Source of the DNA: Nigrospora sphaerica
Lineage: Eukaryota > Ascomycota > Sordariomycetes > Amphisphaeriales > Apiosporaceae
Assembly: GCA_018287875.1 (NCBI GenBank)
Contig: JAGVVL010000013.1
Location: 1,798,001-1,862,000 of the forward strand
Reading direction: 5' to 3'
Length of the DNA: 64,000 nucleotides
Shown: one piece after another, positions 11,085 through 20,651 of the stretch
How the letters are laid out: each line of letters opens with the position of its first letter
Numbering within the stretch: position 1 is the first letter of the stretch
Made by a program: the position numbers and the translations under genes
Notes under the pieces: model-generated
Seen by the model: the letters and a program-made list of their open reading frames with translations, nothing else
What the model was told of the DNA's origin: nothing
Databases searched by the model: none

Positions 11085-11943
11085 TTCGTCGGTCTCGGCA
11101 AGGCCGCGCACGGGGGGCGGCGCGGCGGGCTTCTGTGGCCGTGGTGGCGCGCGTGCGTGCGTGATGGGAACAGCCAGTGAGGAGTCGGGCACGATGATGT
11201 GCTCAGGTGAAGGGCTGGATAGGGACAGGGAAAGCAAGACTGGCGAGGGAGACGGGAACCAGCAGCACACGCACACACGGCACGGAGAAGGACAGACTAC
11301 AATGGTAGTAACATGCGTGTTTGGTTTTGTTGAGGGAAAATTCGCGGCTGGGCCATCTTATCTAACGAGCTACCCCACAGCAAAGTCAGGAGAGCACGCG
11401 CGCGAGGTGGGGAAAATCGAAGGTGCTCGGCATTTCCAGGCGAGGGCAGCGACTCACGAACCGCGGGGTTCACGATGGTCCTCGCCAGAATCCGGGGGAA
11501 AACCATGAGGAGAAGCGCCGATCATGCGGGGAAGACCAGGGCAAAGGAAGGCTGGCAGGAATTAAGCTTAAAGAGGTCGCAACTGGGTTGTTTCAAGCAC
11601 TGATAGAGCGGCGGATGAGGGCCTTCGGGCAAAGTTGCCCTGTTGTCTCTCGGTACTTTGTGCGCTGGTGTGAGGATGGAGCCAAGCGTGGGTGCTAGGG
11701 CTTGTTTTTCGCCCGATCAGGTGCGACGCGTGGGCGGGGCGGTCGGTGATTTTGCCCCTTTTCGGGGAGAATGTCTGTTTTTTCCCTCGCCCTTTCCCCC
11801 AGCGCCCGTGCCGAATGCAGGCCACATGGCAAACCAGCAGCTGCCGCCGAAATTGTCACCTTGAGGCGAGTCATCCCGGCGCTTCCCTGTTCCCGGGCCA
11901 TTCACTCGCGCCGCTTACACGCCCGGCCGCCGACGACACGCGA
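11085..11943. promoter_or_regulatory. Shared divergent upstream region of permease and Zn2Cys6 gene
   Basis: 859 bases separate the two start codons, which face away from each other. It therefore carries both promoters. I did not find a convincing repeated CGG-type triplet pair that I would call an operator. Confidence 0.5.
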
Positions 11944-14246
11944 ATGCCCTCACCGGATCAGGTGCAGGTAGACCTCCTGGCTGCCCCGTGGTACGATGCA
12001 TATGGTTTTGAGATGCTCCTCGTGGTTGCAGCGATACCCAAACGACTGGACTGGCTGACGGGAACCCCGCTTATCACAGCCTGCCCTGCCGGAGAGACCA
12101 TCTCAAGTGCGACCGCCTAACGCCCAGTTGCAGCCGCTGCGCCAATGCCGGCCGTGAGTGCAAAGTCGCCTTCAAGTTCAAGTTCAGCAAAGGTGAGCCT
12201 GTGACCCTTTGCCTCCGGCCTGTAAATGGCTGCCGCTGACACGGCCACGCAGAAACTTTCGAGAGCAACCAGCCATGGGTTGGACCGCCGTCATTATGTT
12301 CGTCGGCCGCGTCGCTGTCCCTCTGCTGCAACGGCTGACTTAAATTTGCGCATCTGAAACAGTGACGTACGTAGATGAGACGAACTCTCTTGTGTCGGGC
12401 CGCTCGTCTTCGGACGAACCGGGCCGTCACCACCAGACGTACGATGATCCAGAACATTCCACCGGCTCTGCCCCTGCGAACTCCCGGGCCGAGTCCCTTG
12501 AAGACCCAAGTGTCTCCGACCGGGACCTTGTGTCACCCCCTGGCCCGTCTCGCAGCAATCTTTCGCCCAGCAATAGGATTATATTTCCACGGCCAGAGCC
12601 AGCGGCCCCGACGGTGCATACCGCAGACCCCGTAGCCGCCGCGGCTTCCGATCCTCACCTTCAGTTTCCGCATCTTGGCCATGGCTCACAGCACCATTCT
12701 CCTCGGGCCTCGCTCCCATCAGTTGTTGCCGCCGCTCCGGGCAGGCCGCTCATGACGGATACCGAGGCCCGACTCTTCCGTCATTACATTCAGCACATTG
12801 CTCGCTCCGTAAGGACTTGACTCCTGCGAACCCCGGCACAAACCTCCCCAGCTGCTGCTAACCATTGAACCAAGCTGGACTCGTGTGACCCCTTGCGCAA
12901 CTTTGAGCTGGTTGTGCCGCAGCGGATATCCGAGTACCCCATCCTGCTTAAGGCGACGTACGCCATCGCGGCGCGACATCTGAGCCGGACGGGTGATTAT
13001 GATCCTCTGGCCTCAAATCGCTACCACAGCGAGTGCCTCACCCAGCTCATCCCCATGATCGACCACGCTTCGGGGGGTTTGTCGGACGAAAACCTGTTTG
13101 CAGCGACGATTGTGAGTCTTGTGTGTCAAATGAAAGACGACTCTCTTGGCGGCCTCGTCACTCTGACCAGTGCTTCAGATCCTCCGAATGCTCGAAGAAA
13201 TGGACGGCAAGTCTCTCTCTCCTCTTGCGGTCCCAGCGTTGCTGACCACGCTAACACCGAAACAGCCATCACGGGCAACGAAAGCCACGGGCATCTCCTG
13301 GGCATCCACGCCTTTGTGAATTTTGGGGACCAGTACATGGTGCCGGGCAGCCTGAGCGCGGCGGCCTACTGGGCTGGTCTTCGCCAGGAAATCTACAGCG
13401 CCATCATCAGCCAGTCGCGCGTCAAGATCAACCTAGACCACTTCATTGTCGACCGGTCGCTGACCCCGGCCGACGACTACACGTGGTCCAACCGCGCCGT
13501 CGTCAACCTCGCCGACGTGCTCAATTATTGTTTCGATACCTCGCCGTCCACGGCGCAGTGGGAAATGCTCGACACCCAGTGTCGACAGTGGGAAAAGTTG
13601 CGCCCGCCGTCCTTTGAGCCCTTCTTCCGGAAGGAGAGGACCGTGCCGGCTGCGTTTCCCGAGGTCTGGCATCATTCCAGCTGCCACAGTGAGTTCGTCT
13701 GCCGCTGGCTGGTGCCACCATCATGCTGACGCGGATCAAAGTCACGGGTATCCAGTACCACATCTTGGCACGCCTGTTCCTCGCCCAGTTTGACCCGACG
13801 GTTCCTAGGGTGGGCGTCAAACGCAACGCCGCCATGAAGCGCGTGACGGTGAGTGCCCCGCGGTCCCAATACCCGCCATGCGGTGGCGGTGAGGGAGCAA
13901 AGACTGACCCGAGGTGGGACACCAGGAACAAATTGACGAGCTCATGCGATGGCTCTGCGGTATCGGCGCCTCCAACCAATGGGCCCCGCCTGCCCTGTTC
14001 GAGGCCTCTACAGGGATTGCCATGTGTACGTGCCGCCCAGCGCGCCAGATAGGCTAACAGAAACACGTTCATGGTATGTCGCTGACTCGCGGCACAGTCG
14101 GAGACCGATTCGAGGAGCGGGCGGACCAGGAGGCGATGCTGGACATCCTCAGGAGAACCGAGCTACACCATGCCCGACCAACCAAGGCGATCCAGCAGCA
14201 ACTGACGCGAGTCTGGGGGTGGATTCCCAGCTACGAGGGCCCCTGA
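11944..14246 (+). CDS. Zn2Cys6 fungal-specific transcription factor
   Basis: Ten-exon model: 11944-11990, 12080-12192, 12253-12297, 12363-12808, 12875-13111, 13179-13206, 13266-13688, 13742-13848, 13926-14025, 14098-14246. All phases close, giving 564 aa. The zinc cluster is complete: Cys16, 19, 26, 33, 36 and 43 (C-x2-C-x6-C-x6-C-x2-C-x6-C), and intron 1 splits the first Cys codon. A Ser/Pro-rich linker follows, then the middle homology region with RHYIQHIARS, LDSCDPLRNFE and ATYAIAARHLSR, as in fungal-specific TF domains. Exon 6 is only 28 bases and is followed by an apparent GC-AG intron (GCAAGT donor). Intron 3 uses a GTTCGT donor. It probably binds CGG-type sites and controls nearby genes, most simply the divergent permease; that link is inferred. 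Confidence 0.85.
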
Positions 14247-15041
14247 TGGCTGGGCGGGTGCTACGTAGGGGTGCTCGGGGAAACTACGAGGGAATTCGCG
14301 GTATGCCAACCGGCTGAGGCTCATAGTCGGCTGATACCATCGCTCCGCTCTCCTGCCGGCACGCCTGGCTCCGAAGAGAACAGAGCCAGCCCGGTTTGGG
14401 CAATCCCTGGCGATGAGGTCAGACGCGTCAGCGAAGCCGCCCGCCGTTAGCCCCCGTTCCCCGCGTTTCATTCGCGCGGGGGACAGTGTTCGGGGCTGGC
14501 GTGGTTTCGCTAACTAATGCACGATGAACGATAGGTCCCGCCGATTAGTTCGCCGCCAAAGCAGGATTGCCACGCCAGAGAAGGCATTCCCACGCGGTTG
14601 CCACGAGTGGCTGGATTGCAGGAAAACTGCTGACTGGCTGATGGGGCGTGTGAGTGGGCACGTCTCGGTCATTTTAGCTTCTTTGGGCACCCTCTGCCAG
14701 TCCCAAACCGGCTCGTGGGGTTGCCAGCGCCTCGGCGGTTTTTGCCCCTTTCGACAGGCGACTATGCGGAGCAACCTCACTTATACCAATCTTTATCCTT
14801 CTCCACGCAGGCTGGGGAAGGCCGAGGGTATATAGGGACTTTTCGGATGATGAACAGGAGAGTTGAAAGCCCATCCCATAGCAGTTTGTCCCGTACACGA
14901 CCATTCCCCGTTGTCCTACCTGCTTGGCTTGGGCCTGTCCGCTCTGTTGTCTGCTTGTTGATACCACCAAACCCCTTCAGCCCCGACAGGCAATCCGTCA
15001 TACAGTCCAAAGAAAGCCGTTCCCCCCTCCCCTCAGACGCA
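14247..15041 (+). other. Intergenic: promoter side of myo-inositol oxygenase
   Basis: About 800 bases between the regulator and the oxygenase, which point the same way. The only clear element is the TATATA box listed separately. Confidence 0.5.
14829..14834 (+). promoter_or_regulatory. TATA box, myo-inositol oxygenase
   Basis: TATATA about 210 bases before the start codon at 15042, with a pyrimidine-rich leader between. Plausible core promoter. Confidence 0.4.
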
Positions 15042-16065
15042 ATGGCCCCAGGCGTTTTGCTTGACGACACCAGCAGCCGCGACGGGCGGGCGCTGGAAGA
15101 GACGTCGGACGCCATCGACGCCGTCAACGTGCTCAAGGGGCAACAGTCCCAGGGAGCCGACAAGTCGGCGTTCGACAGCCAGTCGCAGTTCGACGCAGAC
15201 AAGGACAAGACGCAGTTCCGGCAGTACGAGGACGCGTGCGACCGGGTCAAGGGCTTCTACCGGGAGCAGCACACGCAGCAGACGGTGGCCTACAACCTGT
15301 GGGCGCGGCACCACCACCTGCGGGCGCGGCGGCGCGAGCCCTTGACCGTGTGGCAGGCCATGGAGAAGCTCAACACGCTGATCGATGAGTCGGACCCGGA
15401 CACGTCGCTGTCGCAGATCCAGCATCTGCTGCAGTCGGCCGAGGCGATCCGCCGCGACGGCAAGCCGCGCTGGATGCAGCTGACGGGCCTGATCCACGAC
15501 CTCGGCAAGCTGCTCTTCTTCTACGGCTCGCGCGGGCAGTGGGACGTCGTTGGCGACACCTTCCCCGTCGGCTGCGCCTTCGACGAGCCCCGCATCGTGT
15601 ACCCGGGCTCCTTCGCCGACAACCCGGACCTCCACGACCCCGTCTACAGCACCCAGCACGGCATCTACAGTCCCGGCTGCGGCCTCGACAACGTCATGCT
15701 GTCCTGGGGCCACGACGAGTACCTCTACCACGTCGTCAAGGAACAGTCGACGCTACCGCCCGAGGCCCTCGCCATGATCCGCTACCACTCCTTCTACCCG
15801 TGGCACAAGGAGGGCGCCTACCGCGAGTTCATGGACGAGCATGACGAGAAGATGCTCGAGGCCGTGCGCGCCTTCAACCCCTATGATCTGTACAGCAAGA
15901 GTGACGGCGTGCCTGATGCCGAGAAACTCAAGGTACGTTGGGCGCGTTTCTCTTCCCTCGTGCCGCCGCATCAAATCCACAGAAATGCTGACTTTACCCG
16001 TCTCGTAGCCTTACTACTTGGAGCTTATCGACGAGTTCTTCCCCAACAAAGTCGTACTGTGGTGA
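15042..16065 (+). CDS. Myo-inositol oxygenase
   Basis: Exons 15042-15932 and 16009-16065; intron 15933-16008; 315 aa. The enzyme uses O2 and a mixed-valent diiron centre to cleave myo-inositol to D-glucuronate, the committed step of inositol catabolism, in the cytosol. All six expected iron ligands can be placed: His128, His152, Asp153 (LIHDLGK), His224 (SWGHDEYL), His249 (RYHSFYPWH) and Asp282 (FNPYDLYSK), with spacing close to the animal enzyme. The C-terminus PYYLELIDEFFPNKVVLW, formed only after splicing, is typical of the family. Start at MAPGVLL gives an N-terminal extension of about 55 aa before the conserved FRQYEDA segment. Its neighbours are a Zn2Cys6 regulator upstream and two sugar transporters within 6 kb. 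Confidence 0.95.
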
Positions 16066-16343
16066 AGGGCATTTGAACCGAAGAGAACGGGAGGGGAGAT
16101 GGGAGATAGAGAGAGCGGGCGATTCCTTACGACACCAAATGACATTGAGCGAGCGCTGTGAATGATACCTGGCGACGACGGAGCCATAGAAAAATGGGTG
16201 GAGGGTACTTCAACCTTCGTTACTTGTACACGACACGAACTAGATATACATACAAGAAGTAAAGACAGCAAAACAGCGATACGGTGACCTGCTCCAACCC
16301 AAAGGCTTTCGGCACAGGTCCGGCGCGCGGCGCTTCGGCTTTT

Positions 16344-17913
16344 CTAGGCCAGCTTGGCGTTCTGGCAGACACCGGTGCCCTCGCACTTTTGGTACACGGA
16401 CTCCTGGCCATAGCCGCCGCAGATCTGCTGGGCGTCGCCGGCGCAGGGCATGTCGCACTCGCCCAGGGTGCCGCTGGGCTGGGCGCGGCCGGCGGCGGGG
16501 GCGCGGCCGCAGAAGCACTGCGTCTTGTACTCGAGGCCGGCGTAGGCGTAGCCCTTGGCGCCGCAGAAGTCGAGGCAGCGGTCGACCGTCATGGCGGGGT
16601 CGTCGCGCGAGGGCCCGTCGAGGGTGCGCGTGGCGAAGGCGCCGCCGTCCCGGAGACAGCCGACGTAGCGCCAGCGCTTGGACGGCGCCGCGTCGGTGAA
16701 GGGCAGCACGGGGGCGCCGATGCCGACGGCGAGACGCGTGTCGGGGGCCGCGGCGGCGCAGCGCCCGGCGTCGCCGCGCACGGCCGGCTCGGGCCCGGCC
16801 GCCACGGGGTTGCAGCCGGGCAGGGCCGGCAGACCGCCGGCGGCGGGGGGCCCCGTGACGGCCTCGGCGACGCGCGGGGCCAGCTTGCAGGCGTTCATGG
16901 CGTCGTCGGTGTGGAACTCGAAGGCGCCGCACTCCTCGACGACGCCGCTGGCCGAGGTGCACTCGTCGACGGCCTTTTGCAGCGTCGGCACGTCCCAGCC
17001 GTTGAGGAAGTCGCCGTGGAAGCCGTAGCCGGTCGGGTCGCCGTTGGAGAAGACGAAGGGCTGGCGGTCGCCGGCGCCGGGCCAGGCCGCCTTGAACTCG
17101 TCGACGTTCCACGTCACCTCGTAAAAGATGGTGATGAAGCGCTTGGGGTGCGACGCCGGGCACGCGCCCGAGTCGACGCGGCTCGGGTACGCCATGTGGC
17201 TCTTGTGGTCGTCGGAGTCGAGGTTCTTGCCGTCCCAGCACGAAGGGAACACGAGCTGCGTCCGCAGCCCGTTGGGGCAGTTGCGCTCCGGCAGCGTCGG
17301 CGTCGCCGGCCCGTCGACGCCGAGGCAGACGAACGACACGGCCTTTTGCTCGGGCGAGTCGCTGGCGTTCCGGTTGTCCGGGTTGCCCGCGACCATGCGG
17401 AAGTCCTTGGGGAAGGCGAGAAGCCCCTTCTCGTACTCGGGGTCTTTCTGGTCCTGTCGCTGGCTGCGAGGGGGGGGGGGAGAAAGGGGGTTTCCGTCAG
17501 CGAGAAGCACGCGCGCGAGACCCGAGGCCCGTTAACCCGGCCCGTGTGTGTGTATATACTCACAGGTAGTAGATCAGCGCGCCGCCAGACTGCTTGACGG
17601 GCACAAAAGAGCCGTTATCGGCGTGGTAGTACAGGTTGGGCACCCAGTAGCTCGACAGGTCCTGCTTGACCTTACAGGTGGTGCAGGTGGCCGTCTGGGT
17701 CAAGGCGTAGTCCATGGTGAAGTTGAAGGCGTTGGAGCCCATGACGGTATGGGCGTGCTTCGACACGACGCCCGGGTCGACGATGGGGTCGGAGCGCTCG
17801 ACGACCACGGGCGAGGAACACGGCAGGCGCCAAAAGGCCTCGGCCCGCGAGGCGAGGAGGGCGACAAGACCCAGGAGGGCCGTCTTCCGGGGAAGGGATG
17901 GCGGGGCGTACAT
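16344..17913 (-). CDS. Secreted DUF1996 protein with C-terminal WSC domain
   Basis: Exons 17913-17564 and 17463-16344; intron 17464-17563; 489 aa. Residues 1-26 form a signal peptide (LLGLVALLASRAEA). DUF1996 occupies about residues 40-320, with SKHAHTVMGSNAFNF, WVPNLYYH, the CPNGLRTQLVFPSCWDGKNLDS segment and SHMAYPS near its centre. After a Pro/Ala linker a WSC domain spans about 383-475 (YVGCLRDGG, CLDFCGAKGYAYAGLE, QCFCG, CDMPCAGDAQQICGG). WSC domains bind glycans and occur in wall sensors and extracellular enzymes; here no transmembrane helix follows, so the protein is predicted to be secreted. DUF1996 has no established activity that I can state. The tail ends in two more Cys. It lies convergent with myo-inositol oxygenase. 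Confidence 0.85.
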
Positions 17914-18873
17914 CGTAGTGGTGGGCAGGGAGTCCGGGGAAAGAGTGACGGGCCAGCCAGCGACAAAAGAGTGCTTGATTCAGTCCGGCCAGGGGCAGGT
18001 GTTCCGATACAAAGGAGTGAATGGACGGCTTCGTCGACAGTACAGGCGACAGGCTCGAGGACGTCAAGTCAGTCAGGGAGTGAAGGGAAGGGAAGGAAGC
18101 AGCTGAACCGCGCCCCGTTAGCCAAACCACCTTTGCACGTGAGGCCAGACGACCGAGACTTACAAGCACAAAGCGACACCAGCGCGGGTGACAAAGGAGT
18201 GGAACGGACTACGCCTTGAGGTTGGTTGCAAAGCTGGAGATATCCCATTCCGGAGGCCAAACCGGCGCGCCGCCGACCTATATAGTCGGAGCTCTTATCC
18301 TTGCTTTCCCGGGTCGAGGTGGAACGAGCCGGGCGTTACTTTCTTCTTCCGTTAAATGTAAGGGCGCTTACAGGAGGCCGTCCTTTGGGGGCCCGCCCCG
18401 AGGAAAAGAGCGCCAACCAATCAAAGCCGCCACAGGCGACGAAACAAAACGGCGCCAGGTCCAAGTGGGAAAGGCTACAGCCCAAAAAAGAAAGCCACAG
18501 CGACTCGCCGTCTCGCAAAGGCGCCAGGGGTGCTTGGCTACATATTCCCGCAGCTGATGCCTACCTCCTGATCCAGCGCCACGAGAAACATTTTCACCAC
18601 CGGCCCCCCTCTCCGGGCCGTGGTCTCGACATGGACAACGAGAAACGGTCACCAAGATGGCTCTCCGCCGGGTGGGATTGAGTCAAGGGATATCATTTGC
18701 GCTAAATCTCGCCCGCATGGCGGGCGAAGCCAGAGGGGAAAAAAAAAAAGAGAACAATGCCGAAATCGCCCCTTCCTTCCAGGTGCTTCCCGACATGTCC
18801 CGTATCGTCTCTCGTTATATCAATTACATATGTCTTCCATCCGCCTCCTCCCGGGGGCCGTCCCCGGCTGGCC
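17914..18873 (-). promoter_or_regulatory. Intergenic: promoter side of DUF1996-WSC gene
   Basis: Contains a TATATA at 18279-18284, about 365 bases before the start, which would imply a long leader. No gene found in the stretch. Confidence 0.35.
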
Positions 18874-20537
18874 TCAGACAACCTCGTCATCGGCGTGGGT
18901 GGCGGCGACCTTGTCGTTGTGCTCAATGTCGCCCTTAACGCCCGCCTGGCGCTCGGCAAAGGTGGAGCTCGGCGTCCAGGTGACGCTCTTGCGGGCCGAC
19001 TTGACCTCGTTGTACAGCTCGTCGACCTCCTCGAGCGACCAGCCCTTGGTCTCGTAGATGAAGAAGTAGACAAAGGCGATGCAGACGAAGCAGCAGCCGA
19101 ACCAGATGAAGAAGATCTTGGACTGCAGGTTGGCGTAGCCGGCGCCGTAGTTGACGAGGTAGGGCGTCGCGTAGGCGATGGCCCAGTTGAGCAGCCAGTT
19201 GGTGGCCGTGGTGATGGAGAGACCGCGCGCGCGGAACTTGAGCGGGAAGATCTCGCCCGTCACCACCCACGCCAGCGGGCCCCAGGTCGAGGCGAAGAAG
19301 AAGATGTAGATGCAGACAAAGGCGATGCCGGCCTTCTGCGCCGCGACGTTGTAGACGATGGTGACGCCGGCGTCCGTCTGGCCCGTCGTCAGGGTGCCCA
19401 GCATGGCGACGATGAACTGGCTGACGGCCATGCCGACGGCGCCCCAGAGGAGCAGGGGACGGCGGCCGAACTTGTCGACGGCCCAGAGGCCGGGCAGGGT
19501 CGACACGACGTTGATGCAGGACGTGATCATCTGGATGGTGAAGGCGTCCTGGATGCCCGAGTTCTTGAAGTACTGGGTGCCGTAGTAGAAGATGAAGTTG
19601 ATGCCCGTCAGCTGCTGGAGGCCCTGGAGGGCCATGCCGGTGAGCTGGCGCTTAAGCATCTGGCCGCGGAAGCAGTCGAAGTAGCCGGCCTTGCCGAGGC
19701 TCATCTCGAACTCGTGGTTGGCGACAATCTCCTCCAGCTCGGCCTTGATGGTGGGCGAGTCGGGGGCGATGCGGCGGAGCCGGCTGAGCGCCTTGGCGGC
19801 CTCGTCCAGCTTGCCCTTCTTGATGAGGTAGCGGGGCGTCTCGGGCAGCAGGAGCATGCCGGTGATGAGGATCAGCGCCCAAGCGAACTGGACGGCAATG
19901 GGGATGCGGTACGAGCCCGTGTCGTTGCGGTTGGCCGTGGCCCAGTCGACAATGGCGGCGAGGAGGAGACCGATGGTAATGGCGAGCTGGTAGGCGCCGA
20001 CGATGGCGCCGCGGATCCACTTGGGTGCCGTCTCGGACTGGTAGAGCGGCACGACGGCCGACAGCAGACCGACGCCCAAGCCGGCGAAGAAGCGGCCGGC
20101 GAGGAACACGGGCAGGTCCACGGCGGCCGTCTGGAGGATGACGCCGAGGATGAAGACCAGCGAGGACGTGACGAGCGCCAGGCGACGACCGATGAAGTCG
20201 GAGAACAGGGGGGAGGCGAGGGCACCGAAGAAGGTACCGGCCGAGAGGATGGAGACGATGGCCGATGACTGCGACGGCGACACGTCACGGTTGCCGTCGG
20301 CGTTGACGTAGCCCGTGGAGAACAGGTTCATCCAGTAGGGCATGGCCAGGATGCCCGAGATGGTGCCGGTATCATAGCTGCAGCCGGGTTAGTCATCGGG
20401 AACGGCGGCAACGCTACTGGCGGCCAGAAGGGGAGGGAGACGAACCCAAAGAGCACACCGCCGAAGGCGACGAACATGCCAATGGCAATGGCCGGCCATG
20501 CTTTGCCCTCTTCCTTGGGGTGCTGGAGGATAGCCAT
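18874..20537 (-). CDS. MFS hexose transporter
   Basis: Exons 20537-20446 and 20377-18874; intron 20378-20445 with a GTTCGT donor; 531 aa. The splice restores the first-helix motif GVLFGYDTG-TISG typical of glucose/hexose carriers. Other sugar-porter marks: SDFIGRRLALV, GRFFAGLGVGLLSAVVPLYQSE after helix 4, PETPRYLIKKGK after helix 6, QQLTGINFIFYYGTQYF in helix 7, VDKFGRRPLLL, GEIFPLKFRARG, and YETKGWSLEEVDELY at the end of helix 12. A cytoplasmic tail of about 45 aa follows. Expected role: plasma-membrane uptake of glucose or another monosaccharide. Family members also include glucose sensors, but the tail is not long enough to suggest that here. Whether it also carries inositol cannot be judged. 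Confidence 0.92.
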
Positions 20538-20645
20538 CTTGGCTGGAGCTGCAGTAGAGTCGAGGGGGAGACAAGCGGCGGGGGGTGGTGAGTGAGGAGC
20601 CAGCGACAACGAAACAGTAGGCCCGAGTAGGGGAGCACGGGGCCT

Positions 20646-20651
20646 ATTATA
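20646..20651 (-). promoter_or_regulatory. TATA-like box, hexose transporter
   Basis: Reads TATAAT on the minus strand about 110 bases before the start codon at 20537. Confidence 0.35.

Noticed and set aside
9221..14246. Complete MAL cluster
   Set aside because: Permease and regulator are divergent as in MAL loci, but no alpha-glucosidase is present, so the label is not justified.
16284..17597. 437-codon plus-strand frame opposite DUF1996-WSC
   Set aside because: Antisense shadow; crosses the intron of the real gene.
18757..20268. 503-codon plus-strand frame opposite the hexose transporter
   Set aside because: Antisense shadow with Glu/Asp/Gly/Val-rich text and no family motif.
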